In this document: positions 17,314 through 25,900 of the stretch, piece after piece | Layout: every line of letters starts with the position of its first letter | Position numbering within the stretch: position 1 is the first letter of the stretch | Assembly: GCA_934295165.1 (NCBI GenBank) | Contig: CAKRAT010000021.1 | Location: 1-32,323, forward strand | Length of the DNA stretch: 32,323 nucleotides | Source: an uncultured Dorea sp. | Lineage (GTDB): Bacteria > Bacillota > Clostridia > Lachnospirales > Lachnospiraceae | Reading direction: 5' to 3' | Notes under the pieces: generated by a model | Seen by the model: the letters and a program-made list of their open reading frames with translations, nothing else | Told to the model about the DNA's origin: nothing | Database searches by the model: none | Translations under genes and position numbers: made by a program

Positions 17314-20300
17314 TTACATTTCTTCTTCGTCTTTTTTCTTTCTTTTGGACTTAACTCCTCCGATTCCTGCTCCGAGTGAAGTTACTGCAAGTCCTAACCA
17401 TGCAAACAGGCTTGATGGATCACCTGTCTTAGCTGCTTTGCCGCTCTTTGAAGAAGATGTAGATCCTGTGCTTCCGGTTTTTCCTGATGATGTGTTTGTT
17501 CCGGTTGTATTGCTTGTTCCGGTTGTTGTCTGGCTTCCTGCATCTTTCTTCACCAGTGCGCTGATTGCTTTGTTCAGTGCTTCTGTTGCTGCATCAACTG
17601 TGCTCTGGTCTTTCTTTTCTTCCAGTGCTGTCTTCGCACTTGCAAGTGCTGTCTGAAGTGCTTTCCAGCTGTCTGCTGTATAATCAGCTTCTTTTAATGT
17701 ACCTGCTGTAGCGATTGCTTTTTCAAGTGCGTCAGTTGTAACTTCTTTGACCGAATCTTCTGTATCATCTTTTACAAGTGCATTCATTGCCTGACTCAGT
17801 GCCTCTGTTGCTGCATCGACTGCTTCCTGGCTTTCTTTTGCTTCCATAGCTGCCTTGGCATTTGTAAGTGCTGACTGGAATGCTGCCCAGCTCTCTGCTG
17901 TGTAGTCTGATTCTTTTAAGCCTTCTGCTGTTGCGATTGTCTCTGCAATCTTTGTTGTATCAACTTCCGGTGCCGGCTGTTCTGCTTTTACCAGATTGTT
18001 GAGTGCTTCTGTCAGGTGTGTTGTCTGCTCTGTTACTTCTGCTCCTGCCGGATTCTCTTTTGCAAGCAGGTCTTTTGATTCCTGTAACTCTGTCTGCAGG
18101 TTCTTCCAGCTCTCTTCTGTGTAATCAGATTCATTCAGCCCTTCTGCTTCTGTTACTTTTGCCTGCAGTGCTGCAATCTCTTCTGTTGTTGCCGGTTTCT
18201 TTTTGGCTACAATGTTCTCTGCTGTTGCCTGGAAATCATATGTATAATCTTCATATCCAAGGGCATGTACTGTCAGTCTCCAGTATCCTGTTCCGTCCGT
18301 TCCTTCTGGTAACTGGCATCTGATGGAATCTGTCAGCCCAAGCTGGATTCCCATTGATTTGTGCATCCAGTTATCTGCTGCAAATTTTGTTCCATATGTC
18401 TGAAGCGGTGTACTGTAACTACTGTCACTTCCATAGTATGTCCATGTCACTGCCTGCATATTTGATCCAAGGTCACCATAGTTTCCGTTAATGTCTACTC
18501 TCAGGAACTCTCCGTATGAACCGCTTGCGGCTTTTACTGTTGGTTCTACTCCTGTTGCTGTCTTTAATGCCTGATCTTTGATTCCGGATTCTGTGCCTTC
18601 ATTCTTTCTTGCCGTGAATGTGAATCCGTCTCCTGATTTTACTGCTTCCTTCAGTCCATATGTATTCGCTGTTACGTTTGCTGTCTCTGTATATGCTTTC
18701 AGTTCTTTTTCTTCATATCCTCCTGAAAGTGTTCCTCCATTTTCTACAACTGTATAGTTCTCTTTTAATGACGGCAGATCAGCTGTCTTAACTTTCACCG
18801 GAACATATTTCAGACCTGTTACTTCGTAATGGTCAAGTGCTTTTCCATTCACCAGTTTATTTTTTGAGTCAAATGTTACTGTACTTCCATCTGTTAATAC
18901 GAGCTCTGATGATGAATTCCAGCTTGCAACTTTATATGTATTTCCTTCTGTATCATAGATTGTTGCGATACACTGGAAGCTTCCTCTGTGTAAACCGTGG
19001 TTTGCTGTTGCTCTTGTTACTACATCAAATCCACCCTTATCATACTCTTCGTGTGAATCCTGTTCACTTGATGACTCTGTGTTTCCTGCCTGGTATACAC
19101 CTTCATTTGCCCAGTATTCTGCCCATGTCATTCCTACATATACATATGAATACTCGTCTGTCACTGCCTCTTCTGCAACTACACTTGTTTTAATATCCTG
19201 ATAATTATCACTTGTAATTGTCAATGTGTAGTTTGTACCTACTGTTGGTTCTTTATCCAAAGCAACTTTTAAATCTTTCAGATCTCCGCTTGTCAATTCT
19301 GATTCTTTACGTCCGTTTCTGTAAGTCAGTTTATATGCCGGATTTTCCAGATCTTTTAATTCTACTCCATTCAAAGCAATTTCCAGTTCTGTTCCCTTTA
19401 ATGTTGCAGTTGCATCTGCTGTTGGATATGTAGCCTTAATTTTCTCTTCTAATTCACTGATCAGTTCTGCTGCATCTGCAGATAACGCTTCCTTATTTGC
19501 AATCATGTCCTGAGCCTCTTTTACGTGCTCTTTCAGATCAGTATTCTCGGAATAACCTGTTGTCTTTTCTGCTTTTTCAATCAGCTTCTGTAATGTATCT
19601 TTCTGCTTATCTGTAATTGGTGTAGATGTCTTTCTTGTGATATCTGGATAATTACTGCTGCTGATTGTAATTGTATACTGCGTGCCGGCTGTTGGTGCAT
19701 CTTTTAAAGCAACTTTTCCATTCTTCACACTTGCCTTATCTGCCAGACCACCGGATACACTTACCGTTACATCTTTCAGATCAGATGGGATCCCACTGAT
19801 TTCAAGTTCATCTGAATCATTCTTCAGAGAATATTTTAATCCGCTGAGGTCTCCGTCATAATATTTATCTAATCTAACATTACACGGAACATCAATCACG
19901 CCGAGATCTGTAATTAATGTAACGCTGCTTAATGTAGCACCATTCATATCAGCAAACTGATAGAATGCATCTCCCTGGTCATGCGCTCTCTTTAATCCCT
20001 GTCCTTCTTTGATAGACCATGCGATTTCTACATTTGTTGTCTTTGTTCCAACCCAGAGATTCTCCAGGCTTGTCATACCGTAACTCTTTCCAGAAGTTGT
20101 GTTCAGGATTGCTCCATAAAGAGTGTATTCTTTGGTTTCATTTTCTCCAACTTTTATTCCTGTTTTCGTTCCCAGTCCGTCAATTGTAATCTGGTAGTCT
20201 CCATATCCTCCGTTTAATTCCAATTCATCTGCCGGAACGGAAAGATAGTTGTTTGTTACCGTTGCATCAGACATTTTTGAGAAGCTATATGTTCCGTCTT

Positions 20301-21288
20301 CTTTTACCGTTAATTTGCTGTATGCTTCTGGTACCTTATCTAAGGTTGTAAAATAGTAATCATCATTTTCAGTCAGATTTGTCTTTAATTTTGCATAATC
20401 TTCTGCACTTACTTCTACCGGGATTGTTACACCCATGATATATTTACCATTATTGTAAGTACCTTTTGCAAGCCCTGTTGTTCCTTTGAATTTATTTGTT
20501 GTTGCTGTAGATACAGCATCCACACCATCTTCTACTTCCCATACCGCTTTATCTGTCAGATTATAAGCCTTATAGAACTGATTGTATGGAACATTCATAA
20601 CAAGATATTTTGCTTCTTTGACAGCTGGTTTTAAATTGCTGATCGCTGCATCCAGTTCTTTTTTTGCTGTATCAACTGCATCCTGGGATTTCTTTTCAGA
20701 AGCCGCCGTCTTTGCAGCAGTAAGTTTTGTTTTTAATGTGCTCCATGATTCTGCAGTATAATCGCTTTCATTTAAAGCTTCTGCCTGTTTGATTGATTGT
20801 TCAAGTGCTGTCGTATCAACTGTCACTGCCGCCCCTGCTTCCGGTGCTGACTGGATTGCTGCTAACGCTGCTTCTTTTACAGCATTCGATGTTCTTGTTG
20901 CACCCGATACTACATCCCAGCTGCTAATTACACTTTCTGCCGCTGACTGTCCGGCTAATTTTGTCTTTATTCCTTTTTTACCGGAAAATGCTTTATCAAA
21001 ATATGTTTTGTTTTCTGTTTCATATCCATTTTCAGGAGTTACCGTAATATCAGAAAATTTTCCATCTTTTACTGTTAATGCTACCTGAACGTCATACTCA
21101 TTCCATTCGTTCTCTTCTTCATCATCCTCTTGCGTTCTGGCAACATGTGCAGTCTTTGTATACGTTCCATCTTTTGCCACCTGATCCTTCGTTACCGCCA
21201 TCGCCGGTACCGCCGGGCAGATACTGGCTGCCATTGCAGTAGACATCGCAACTGCCATTACTTTGGTCTTCATTTCTTTCTTTTTCAT
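17314..21288 (-). CDS. KTGD-anchored surface protein: FMN-binding domain, two Tp47-like modules, FIVAR repeats
   Basis: A 1324-residue cell-wall protein. The start at 21288 has AAGGAGG at ideal spacing; the frame extends 33 codons upstream without one. Order: signal peptide (1-31, cut after AMA); FMN-binding domain (36-145) with the ApbE acceptor motif DVVSGAT (125-131, flavin predicted on Thr131); FIVAR repeat (161-222); Tp47-like module 1 (226-470); Ig-like segment (480-556); helical FIVAR-like segment (562-618); Ig-like segment (620-705); Tp47-like module 2 (712-1022); three FIVAR repeats (1036-1248); Ser/Thr/Gly linker; KTGD sorting motif (1287-1290); membrane segment and basic tail. Module 2 matches what I recall of Treponema pallidum Tp47 at [40 protein letters not shown] and GYWRLT. 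It is probably displayed on the wall as the outermost flavoprotein of the upstream operon. Tp47 binds penicillin; whether this one does is unknown. Confidence 0.88.
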   Translation of the reverse strand: MKKKEMKTKVMAVAMSTAMAASICPAVPAMAVTKDQVAKDGTYTKTAHVARTQEDDEEENEWNEYDVQVALTVKDGKFSDITVTPENGYETENKTYFDKAFSGKKGIKTKLAGQSAAESVISSWDVVSGATRTSNAVKEAALAAIQSAPEAGAAVTVDTTALEQSIKQAEALNESDYTAESWSTLKTKLTAAKTAASEKKSQDAVDTAKKELDAAISNLKPAVKEAKYLVMNVPYNQFYKAYNLTDKAVWEVEDGVDAVSTATTNKFKGTTGLAKGTYNNGKYIMGVTIPVEVSAEDYAKLKTNLTENDDYYFTTLDKVPEAYSKLTVKEDGTYSFSKMSDATVTNNYLSVPADELELNGGYGDYQITIDGLGTKTGIKVGENETKEYTLYGAILNTTSGKSYGMTSLENLWVGTKTTNVEIAWSIKEGQGLKRAHDQGDAFYQFADMNGATLSSVTLITDLGVIDVPCNVRLDKYYDGDLSGLKYSLKNDSDELEISGIPSDLKDVTVSVSGGLADKASVKNGKVALKDAPTAGTQYTITISSSNYPDITRKTSTPITDKQKDTLQKLIEKAEKTTGYSENTDLKEHVKEAQDMIANKEALSADAAELISELEEKIKATYPTADATATLKGTELEIALNGVELKDLENPAYKLTYRNGRKESELTSGDLKDLKVALDKEPTVGTNYTLTITSDNYQDIKTSVVAEEAVTDEYSYVYVGMTWAEYWANEGVYQAGNTESSSEQDSHEEYDKGGFDVVTRATANHGLHRGSFQCIATIYDTEGNTYKVASWNSSSELVLTDGSTVTFDSKNKLVNGKALDHYEVTGLKYVPVKVKTADLPSLKENYTVVENGGTLSGGYEEKELKAYTETANVTANTYGLKEAVKSGDGFTFTARKNEGTESGIKDQALKTATGVEPTVKAASGSYGEFLRVDINGNYGDLGSNMQAVTWTYYGSDSSYSTPLQTYGTKFAADNWMHKSMGIQLGLTDSIRCQLPEGTDGTGYWRLTVHALGYEDYTYDFQATAENIVAKKKPATTEEIAALQAKVTEAEGLNESDYTEESWKNLQTELQESKDLLAKENPAGAEVTEQTTHLTEALNNLVKAEQPAPEVDTTKIAETIATAEGLKESDYTAESWAAFQSALTNAKAAMEAKESQEAVDAATEALSQAMNALVKDDTEDSVKEVTTDALEKAIATAGTLKEADYTADSWKALQTALASAKTALEEKKDQSTVDAATEALNKAISALVKKDAGSQTTTGTSNTTGTNTSSGKTGSTGSTSSSKSGKAAKTGDPSSLFAWLGLAVTSLGAGIGGVKSKRKKKDEEEM
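17545..18183 (-). repeat. Three consecutive FIVAR repeats in the surface protein
   Basis: Residues 1036-1248 consist of three units of about 65 residues sharing the pattern [14 protein letters not shown], then LQ-L--AK, then A---L--A---LV. A fourth copy lies at residues 161-222. These helical units are common spacers in wall-anchored proteins and push the active part away from the wall. Confidence 0.85.
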
Positions 21289-21318
21289 AAAAGCCTCCTT
21301 AACGAAAATATTTATTAT

Positions 21319-21340
21319 TAAGTTAGTATTTTCTAACTTA
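21319..21340 (-). promoter_or_regulatory. Perfect 8-6-8 dyad upstream of the surface-protein gene
   Basis: TAAGTTAG, six bases, CTAACTTA form a perfect inverted repeat 31 to 52 bases before the ATG. It could be an operator or a 5' leader hairpin protecting the message. No convincing -35/-10 pair is seen, so an internal promoter for this gene is possible but unproven. Confidence 0.45.
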
Positions 21341-21363
21341 TAATCAAAAAAAATTTTACTTAA

Positions 21364-21392
21364 CAGACATGTGCGTTTTCCACACATGTCTG
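21364..21392 (-). terminator. Intercistronic hairpin between Fe-S protein and surface-protein genes
   Basis: Perfect 10-bp arms CAGACATGTG and CACATGTCTG with a nine-base loop lie 15 bases after the Fe-S gene. The T tract begins only about seven bases beyond the stem and is preceded by TTAAGTAAAA. It may therefore be a partial terminator or an RNA-processing or stabilising element that sets the level of the surface-protein message separately from the upstream genes. Confidence 0.5.
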
Positions 21393-21407
21393 CATGTTAT
21401 CCTGTTT

Positions 21408-22274
21408 TTATACTCCAAGCCAGATACATAATCCAAGCAGTATCAGTGCTCTCAGTATTGTAAACCAGATTTCATTTCCTCTCAGTTTCTTCACGCCACA
21501 ATGAATATTCTTTTTCGGACATGTATCCATACATTTCTGGCACTGGAAGCAGTCGCCTTCTACTTTCCAGGAACCATCCGTTGGAAGTCCGATATTCGCC
21601 GGACATTTTCTGGTACAGGCGCTGCATTTTGGGATGCACGCTTCTCTGTCCCGGTGTAAAGAAAAAAGTGGCAGCACCGGAATCAGGGAAAATACAGCTC
21701 CCATCGGGCAGAAGTTTCTGCAGAAAAATCTTTCTTCCAGACACATTCCAACGATCAGAAGCAGTAATATAATCAGTCCGGTCACATATCCTCCCAGTCT
21801 GAAATTACCGGCATGTATCATAGAGAATACATCCCATGGGCTTGTTCCCTGTGCTTTGCTGTATACGCCCCCATAACACATGAAGACGATCACTGCCAGG
21901 ATCACATATTTCAGATATACAAGTTTATCTGAAATTCTATCCGGTATCTGTACCGGCTTTTTCTTGCATTTTTTGCAGATCCACACATGCAATGCATGTA
22001 CTGCATCACCAAGTGTTCCGAACGCACAGGCAAATCCACAGAAGAATCTGCCGAATATCATTGTATAGATACAGACTACCACGAGCACACTGACGAAAGA
22101 TGTCAGAGCAATCTTTTCACCTGCACCAATCTGTGTAAATATGTATTTCACTCCGGCAAATGCTGCCGTATAGACAGACGGTATGAACAGGAAATATAAC
22201 AGCTGGATCAAAGCCCGCAGCCAGATATGTATCTTTTTTATCTGTTTTGCATTTATATTCTTTCTCTTTTCCAC
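21408..22274 (-). CDS. NapH/NosR-like membrane protein with two 4Fe-4S clusters
   Basis: A 288-residue membrane electron carrier. Membrane helices lie at about 18-45, 55-74, 120-137, 160-178 and 270-287. The paired motifs GRFFCGFACAFG (75-86) and ERFFCRNFCPMG (181-192) are those of the NapH/NosR/CcoG-type family. Two ferredoxin clusters follow: Cys213, 217, 220, 224 and Cys242, 245, 248, 252. It would move electrons from the quinone pool or a cytoplasmic donor across the membrane to the FMN-binding proteins encoded beside it. The start is GTG, one base after the stop of the previous gene. Confidence 0.85.
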   Translation of the reverse strand: MEKRKNINAKQIKKIHIWLRALIQLLYFLFIPSVYTAAFAGVKYIFTQIGAGEKIALTSFVSVLVVVCIYTMIFGRFFCGFACAFGTLGDAVHALHVWICKKCKKKPVQIPDRISDKLVYLKYVILAVIVFMCYGGVYSKAQGTSPWDVFSMIHAGNFRLGGYVTGLIILLLLIVGMCLEERFFCRNFCPMGAVFSLIPVLPLFSLHRDREACIPKCSACTRKCPANIGLPTDGSWKVEGDCFQCQKCMDTCPKKNIHCGVKKLRGNEIWFTILRALILLGLCIWLGV

Positions 22275-22275
22275 G

Positions 22276-22710
22276 TTACTCTACCGCCTTTTCCAATGCC
22301 TGTTTTGTTGCATTCCTGATTCCCGTCGAACTGAATGTTGCTCCACTGATCGTGTCTACTTCTGCACTCTGTGCATCCAGTATCTTCGGAATAATATCTT
22401 TCGCCATAGACAGATACGATCCATCTTCGCCTTCCGCAGAAGTTACATTTAATTCTGTGATCTTCTGCTTCTCCACTTTCACTTCTACTTCTACAGTTCC
22501 GCCGAAACCATCCGCTTCACCGGTATAACTTCCATCTTTATAGGAACCTTCTCCATCGTTCTGGTCTTCTGAATTATCTGTACTTTCTATTCTGGCATTT
22601 AGTTTTGCTATTTTCTCATCCTTTTCTCTGGCATCCAGTACCGAATTATATCCAAATATCATACCGATGATCACAAGGACACTTACCAGACGCATCCAGA
22701 ATTCTCTCAT
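22276..22710 (-). CDS. Small membrane-anchored FMN-binding protein
   Basis: A 144-residue protein with an N-terminal membrane helix (6-24), a short coiled coil (26-42) and one FMN-binding domain (57-143). The ApbE acceptor motif is DTISGAT (119-125), with Thr125 as predicted flavin site. Similar domains occur in RnfG and NqrC. Placed between the multi-FMN protein and the Fe-S membrane protein, it could relay electrons between them at the outer membrane face. The domain is of normal length and shows no defects. Confidence 0.9.
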   Translation of the reverse strand: MREFWMRLVSVLVIIGMIFGYNSVLDAREKDEKIAKLNARIESTDNSEDQNDGEGSYKDGSYTGEADGFGGTVEVEVKVEKQKITELNVTSAEGEDGSYLSMAKDIIPKILDAQSAEVDTISGATFSSTGIRNATKQALEKAVE

Positions 22711-22734
22711 TCTTTTCTCTCCTTCTTACGCTGA

Positions 22735-24504
22735 CTACTTACTGTTTTTCGCCGAAACCAATGCATTATCACAAGCTTCCAAGATCGCTTTAGATGAACA
22801 GGTCGCTCTGGATACTACATCAATATCTTCTGTTGAACCTTTTTCGATTACCTGCGCTACAACGCCTTTTCTGCTGGAGGTACCATTTGCTGCTTTGGTA
22901 ATATAGCTGTTATTGGAAGAATCTCCGTCTCCCTTTACATCGGTAATTGCAACAATCTTGTCATTTCTTACGGTTATCTTTAACGTCAGATTATAAGCTG
23001 TAAAATCTTCATCTTCATCCGGAAGGCAGAGCGCACGTCCTTCGTAAATACCATTCTTATACACTGTATTATCTTCATCCGAACCGTTATCTTTCTTCTC
23101 AAGCAAGGCAAGAGCCTGATTCAGATTTTCCAGTGCCTGATCTACTTCTTCCTGTGTAATCTTAGTTTTGTCTGCATCAATTAATTTCTGTGCGTCCTCC
23201 ATTCGTGTCTTAAGAACTGCATAAGTTGCTTCTGTGTAATCATCTGCATTTATTTTGGCTGCTTCTTCCATCACTTTTTCAAGTTCTTCCGTATCCGCTT
23301 TTTTTACTTCCGGTTCCGTCTGCTGCCCGTTGGTTGCTTTTTCTGCTTCTTTCAGGGCATTCTTGACCGCATTTATCAGACCATTGGAACTGTAGGTTGC
23401 CCCGGATACCACATCCACATCTGTACTTTGCTTTTTCATTATATTCTTCACTACGTCCATCGCACGGTTGAAGAATCTTTCATCATCGTTATTTTTCGTA
23501 ACCAGTACTGCTTTTATTGATTTTTCCTGAATGACAACTGCTACTTCGATGTCACCGTTATAACCTTCGGCCGTTCCATAATAGATTCCTTCTTTATATG
23601 GGAAGTTTCCGGTTGTTACCGTAGATGTATTGTCATTCTGATTCGTACTACTGCTATCCGTCGATATCTCTGCACTTACGGAGCTTCCACTTACTGCCGC
23701 CTGGCGGAGTGCATCTCTTACCGCACTCTTGATTCCATTCGAACTGTACGTTGCTCCGGATACCACATCTATGTTCGTGCTCTGTGTTGCAATAATCGTA
23801 TTGATTAATGTTGTTGCACGATTCAGATAGCTGCTGTCATCATGATTTTCTACAATGTCAATTGACGCAATCTTACCGCCACTGATCACAACCTTAACCT
23901 TCAGGGTTCCTCCGAATCCGGTTCCGGTTCCATAGTAAGTTCCGTCTTTATATGCCGCAGCGTCCTGTACATCATCAAGCGCAAGAGTACTTCCTTCTGC
24001 CGCCGTATTTCCTGACTTCGAAGCACCTGTCTCACCGCTGTCTTTTTCTCCCGTCAATGCATTTTTTACCGCACTGATAATACCATTCGAACTAAAGGTC
24101 GCTCCGGATACCACATCTACATCCAGCGTCTGACCGGCAATGATCCTGTCAATGACTGCTTTCGCACGGTTAAAAAACGCCGCATCATCCGATGAACTTA
24201 AGATATCGATTGCTGTGATCTGTTTATCCTTAATTGTAACCGCAACGGTAATATCTCCGGCATATCCGGTTCCCGTTCCCTTATATACCCCATCCGCAAG
24301 ATCAAATGAGCCTTTCACTGTATTTTCTGTTTTTTCTTTACCGGCATCTGTATCTACATTCTTCGTTTCTTTCGTCTGTGCCTGCACTTCATAAACCGGT
24401 GCCTGATAACCACTCAGAGAGATGCCGATACAGGCTGCAACTACAACAGCCGACGTCAGAGGTGCTCCCTGTTTGATTTTTTTTATTACTTTTTCTTTGT
24501 CCAT
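22735..24504 (-). CDS. Multi-FMN protein with four FMN-binding domains
   Basis: A 589-residue extracytoplasmic protein with an N-terminal signal/anchor (about 14-33). Three similar FMN-binding domains (67-150, 183-268, 301-387) each end in DVVSGAT followed by -SSNGI or -SSNGL; the predicted flavin threonines are Thr136, Thr252 and Thr370. A FIVAR-like helical segment (404-470) separates them from a fourth, divergent domain (479-585) with DVVSRAT (Thr568), in which the motif glycine is Arg. Several flavins in one chain suggest a flavin wire like other flavinylated extracellular electron-transfer proteins. It lies ten bases after apbE, which would flavinylate it. Confidence 0.9.
   Translation of the reverse strand: MDKEKVIKKIKQGAPLTSAVVVAACIGISLSGYQAPVYEVQAQTKETKNVDTDAGKEKTENTVKGSFDLADGVYKGTGTGYAGDITVAVTIKDKQITAIDILSSSDDAAFFNRAKAVIDRIIAGQTLDVDVVSGATFSSNGIISAVKNALTGEKDSGETGASKSGNTAAEGSTLALDDVQDAAAYKDGTYYGTGTGFGGTLKVKVVISGGKIASIDIVENHDDSSYLNRATTLINTIIATQSTNIDVVSGATYSSNGIKSAVRDALRQAAVSGSSVSAEISTDSSSTNQNDNTSTVTTGNFPYKEGIYYGTAEGYNGDIEVAVVIQEKSIKAVLVTKNNDDERFFNRAMDVVKNIMKKQSTDVDVVSGATYSSNGLINAVKNALKEAEKATNGQQTEPEVKKADTEELEKVMEEAAKINADDYTEATYAVLKTRMEDAQKLIDADKTKITQEEVDQALENLNQALALLEKKDNGSDEDNTVYKNGIYEGRALCLPDEDEDFTAYNLTLKITVRNDKIVAITDVKGDGDSSNNSYITKAANGTSSRKGVVAQVIEKGSTEDIDVVSRATCSSKAILEACDNALVSAKNSK
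23344..24306 (-). repeat. Three tandem FMN-binding domain repeats
   Basis: Residues 67-387 of the multi-FMN protein are three units of about 85-90 residues with the same order: Y--G-YYGTG-G--G, a VAV-I strand, a (D)D--(F/Y)-NRA helix and DVVSGAT-SSNG. The similarity implies domain duplication within the gene. Confidence 0.88.
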
Positions 24505-24514
24505 ATCTCCACCT

Positions 24515-25603
24515 CTATTTTTTCATCACATTTACTTCATAGTCGGAACTGAAATCATCTGCAATCCCCTCTGATACATATAATTTGTTATCATCGGTAA
24601 GCAGGATCACGTCAAATTTATCACTGTATTTTTTCCAGTATTTTTCTGCTTTCTCTTTTCCCATAATGAATAACGAAGTAGACAGACCATCTGCCAGAGT
24701 TCCGTCATCACTGACGATCGTCACAGATGTCAGACCATTCTCTGCCGGATAGCCCGTGGACGGATCAATGATATGATGGTATTTCTTTCCATTTTCTTCG
24801 AAATACCGTTCATACCCTCCGGATGTAATGACTGCTTTATCTTTTGCCTGTAATACTCCCAGATAATTGCCGTCTTCTTCCGGGCTTTCTACTGCCACTT
24901 TCCAGCCACTGCCGTCCGGCCTGGCTCCCAGTAACTGTACATTACCGCCAAGACTTACAAGACCACTTGTCACACCACATTCTTTATAGATCTCCATAAT
25001 TCTCGATGATGTATATCCTTTGGCAATACCTCCGAAGTCAATTTTTACATTTTCCGGAAGTGTGATTTTTTTTGTCTTCTTATCATACTGAATTTTGGAT
25101 GCATCTACATTTGCAAGCAGTGTATGAAGTTCCTCTTCCGAAGGTACTTTATAATTTTCCGTCGGAAATCCCCATGCATCCATAACCGGATAGATTGATA
25201 TATCGAATACACCTTTCGTCTGTTTGTATAATTTTTCTGAACGTTCAAACAGATATGCCGTATCCTCTGATACAACACCTTCTCCATTCTGGTTCAGCTG
25301 ATATACCTCGCTGGTTTCTTTTCCTGTCGATAAAAGTTCATCTAATCTCTTGATCTCTGCCTCTGCCTTGTCTACCGCATCCGATGCATGTTCTCCATAT
25401 GCGGTTACCGTCATATAGGTATCCATGGCAAAGATATCACGGCTCTGCTTCTCTTCATCCGGCTGTGTACTTTTACTTTCCATACTGTCCTGCTTTGTCT
25501 CTTTTGTCTGTGTTGTGTTGGCAGATCTGGCATCCTTTCCACAACCTGCTGCCCCTGCCGATATCGCCGCACATAATATAGCTATGACAATCCTCTTCTT
25601 CAT
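24515..25603 (-). CDS. apbE: ApbE-family FAD:protein FMN transferase (lipoprotein)
   Basis: A 362-residue lipoprotein. ApbE transfers FMN from FAD to a threonine in Dxx(S/T)GAT motifs of exported proteins. The signal peptide ends in AAGC with Cys21 as lipid site. Conserved elements are AMDTYMTVTAYG (59-70), DFGGIAKGY (189-197), SLGGNVQLLG, HHIIDPSTGYP (276-286) and the Mg-binding ADGLSTSLF (Asp305, Thr309). The start at 25603 is preferred over 25636 because GAGGATGAGAGA precedes it and a proper signal peptide results. It is the first gene of the flavoprotein operon; its substrates are the three FMN-binding proteins encoded next to it. Confidence 0.95.
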   Translation of the reverse strand: MKKRIVIAILCAAISAGAAGCGKDARSANTTQTKETKQDSMESKSTQPDEEKQSRDIFAMDTYMTVTAYGEHASDAVDKAEAEIKRLDELLSTGKETSEVYQLNQNGEGVVSEDTAYLFERSEKLYKQTKGVFDISIYPVMDAWGFPTENYKVPSEEELHTLLANVDASKIQYDKKTKKITLPENVKIDFGGIAKGYTSSRIMEIYKECGVTSGLVSLGGNVQLLGARPDGSGWKVAVESPEEDGNYLGVLQAKDKAVITSGGYERYFEENGKKYHHIIDPSTGYPAENGLTSVTIVSDDGTLADGLSTSLFIMGKEKAEKYWKKYSDKFDVILLTDDNKLYVSEGIADDFSSDYEVNVMKK

Positions 25604-25676
25604 TCTCTCATCCTCTGCATTTATAGTTATATACATCTAATATAGTATCTTATACGCTAATTTTTGTTCGCATCTT

Positions 25677-25716
25677 CTAACCTAGTTAATGTACCATATG
25701 ACTTTGACTGCTTCAA
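25677..25716 (-). promoter_or_regulatory. Putative promoter of the apbE-led operon
   Basis: On the minus strand TTGAAG (25711-25716), a 17-bp spacer and TACATT (25688-25693) form a promoter with an extended -10 (TGG before TACATT). A nearly symmetric CTAAC-CTA-GTTAA (25677-25689, one mismatch) overlaps the expected start site and could be a second operator. Confidence 0.5.
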
Positions 25717-25732
25717 TTATTTTTTGAGTTTT

Positions 25733-25747
25733 TGATAATTATTATCA
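25733..25747 (-). promoter_or_regulatory. Perfect 7-1-7 Fur/PerR-type box
   Basis: TGATAAT-T-ATTATCA is an exact 7-1-7 inverted repeat, the classical Fur box of Bacillus; PerR boxes differ by one base per half. It lies 16 bases upstream of the apbE -35 and after the tmRNA terminator, so the apbE operon is the only gene set it can serve. The site may overlap an upstream promoter with a TAATAA -10. Confidence 0.7.
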
Positions 25748-25842
25748 TTTTATTGCATATACTTTAACGCATTCCAGCTGTTTTTGAACATATGGCGATA
25801 TATAAGAACCTGCCACTGGCAGCTTCTCCTGCATACTTTAGT

Positions 25843-25890
25843 ATAAAAATAACGGCATCATGTATGTTGTTTTTCATACATAATGCCGTT
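25843..25890 (-). terminator. Intrinsic terminator of ssrA
   Basis: Arms of 16 bases (25851-25866 and 25875-25890) pair with one mismatch around an eight-base loop and are followed on the minus strand by ATTTTTATA. It starts ten bases after the mature tmRNA 3' end. This is a very stable hairpin. Confidence 0.93.
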
Positions 25891-25900
25891 ATCGCTATAG

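Larger units (their letters stand above)
25604..25900. other. Intergenic region between apbE and ssrA
   Basis: Holds the apbE promoter, the Fur-type box and the tmRNA terminator. A further dyad, CTGCCA-C-TGGCAG flanked by GAA and TTC (25806-25826), lies between the box and the terminator; its role is unknown. No gene is seen. Confidence 0.7.

Noticed and set aside
18003..18323. Leucine-rich plus-strand frames inside the surface-protein gene
   Set aside because: Antisense shadows: repeated Glu, Ala and Lys codons read backwards give Leu, Ser and Phe; no ribosome sites.
21408..25603. An Rnf or Nqr complex
   Set aside because: Only the FMN motif is shared; no RnfB, C, D, A or E homologues are present and the Fe-S protein is NapH-like.
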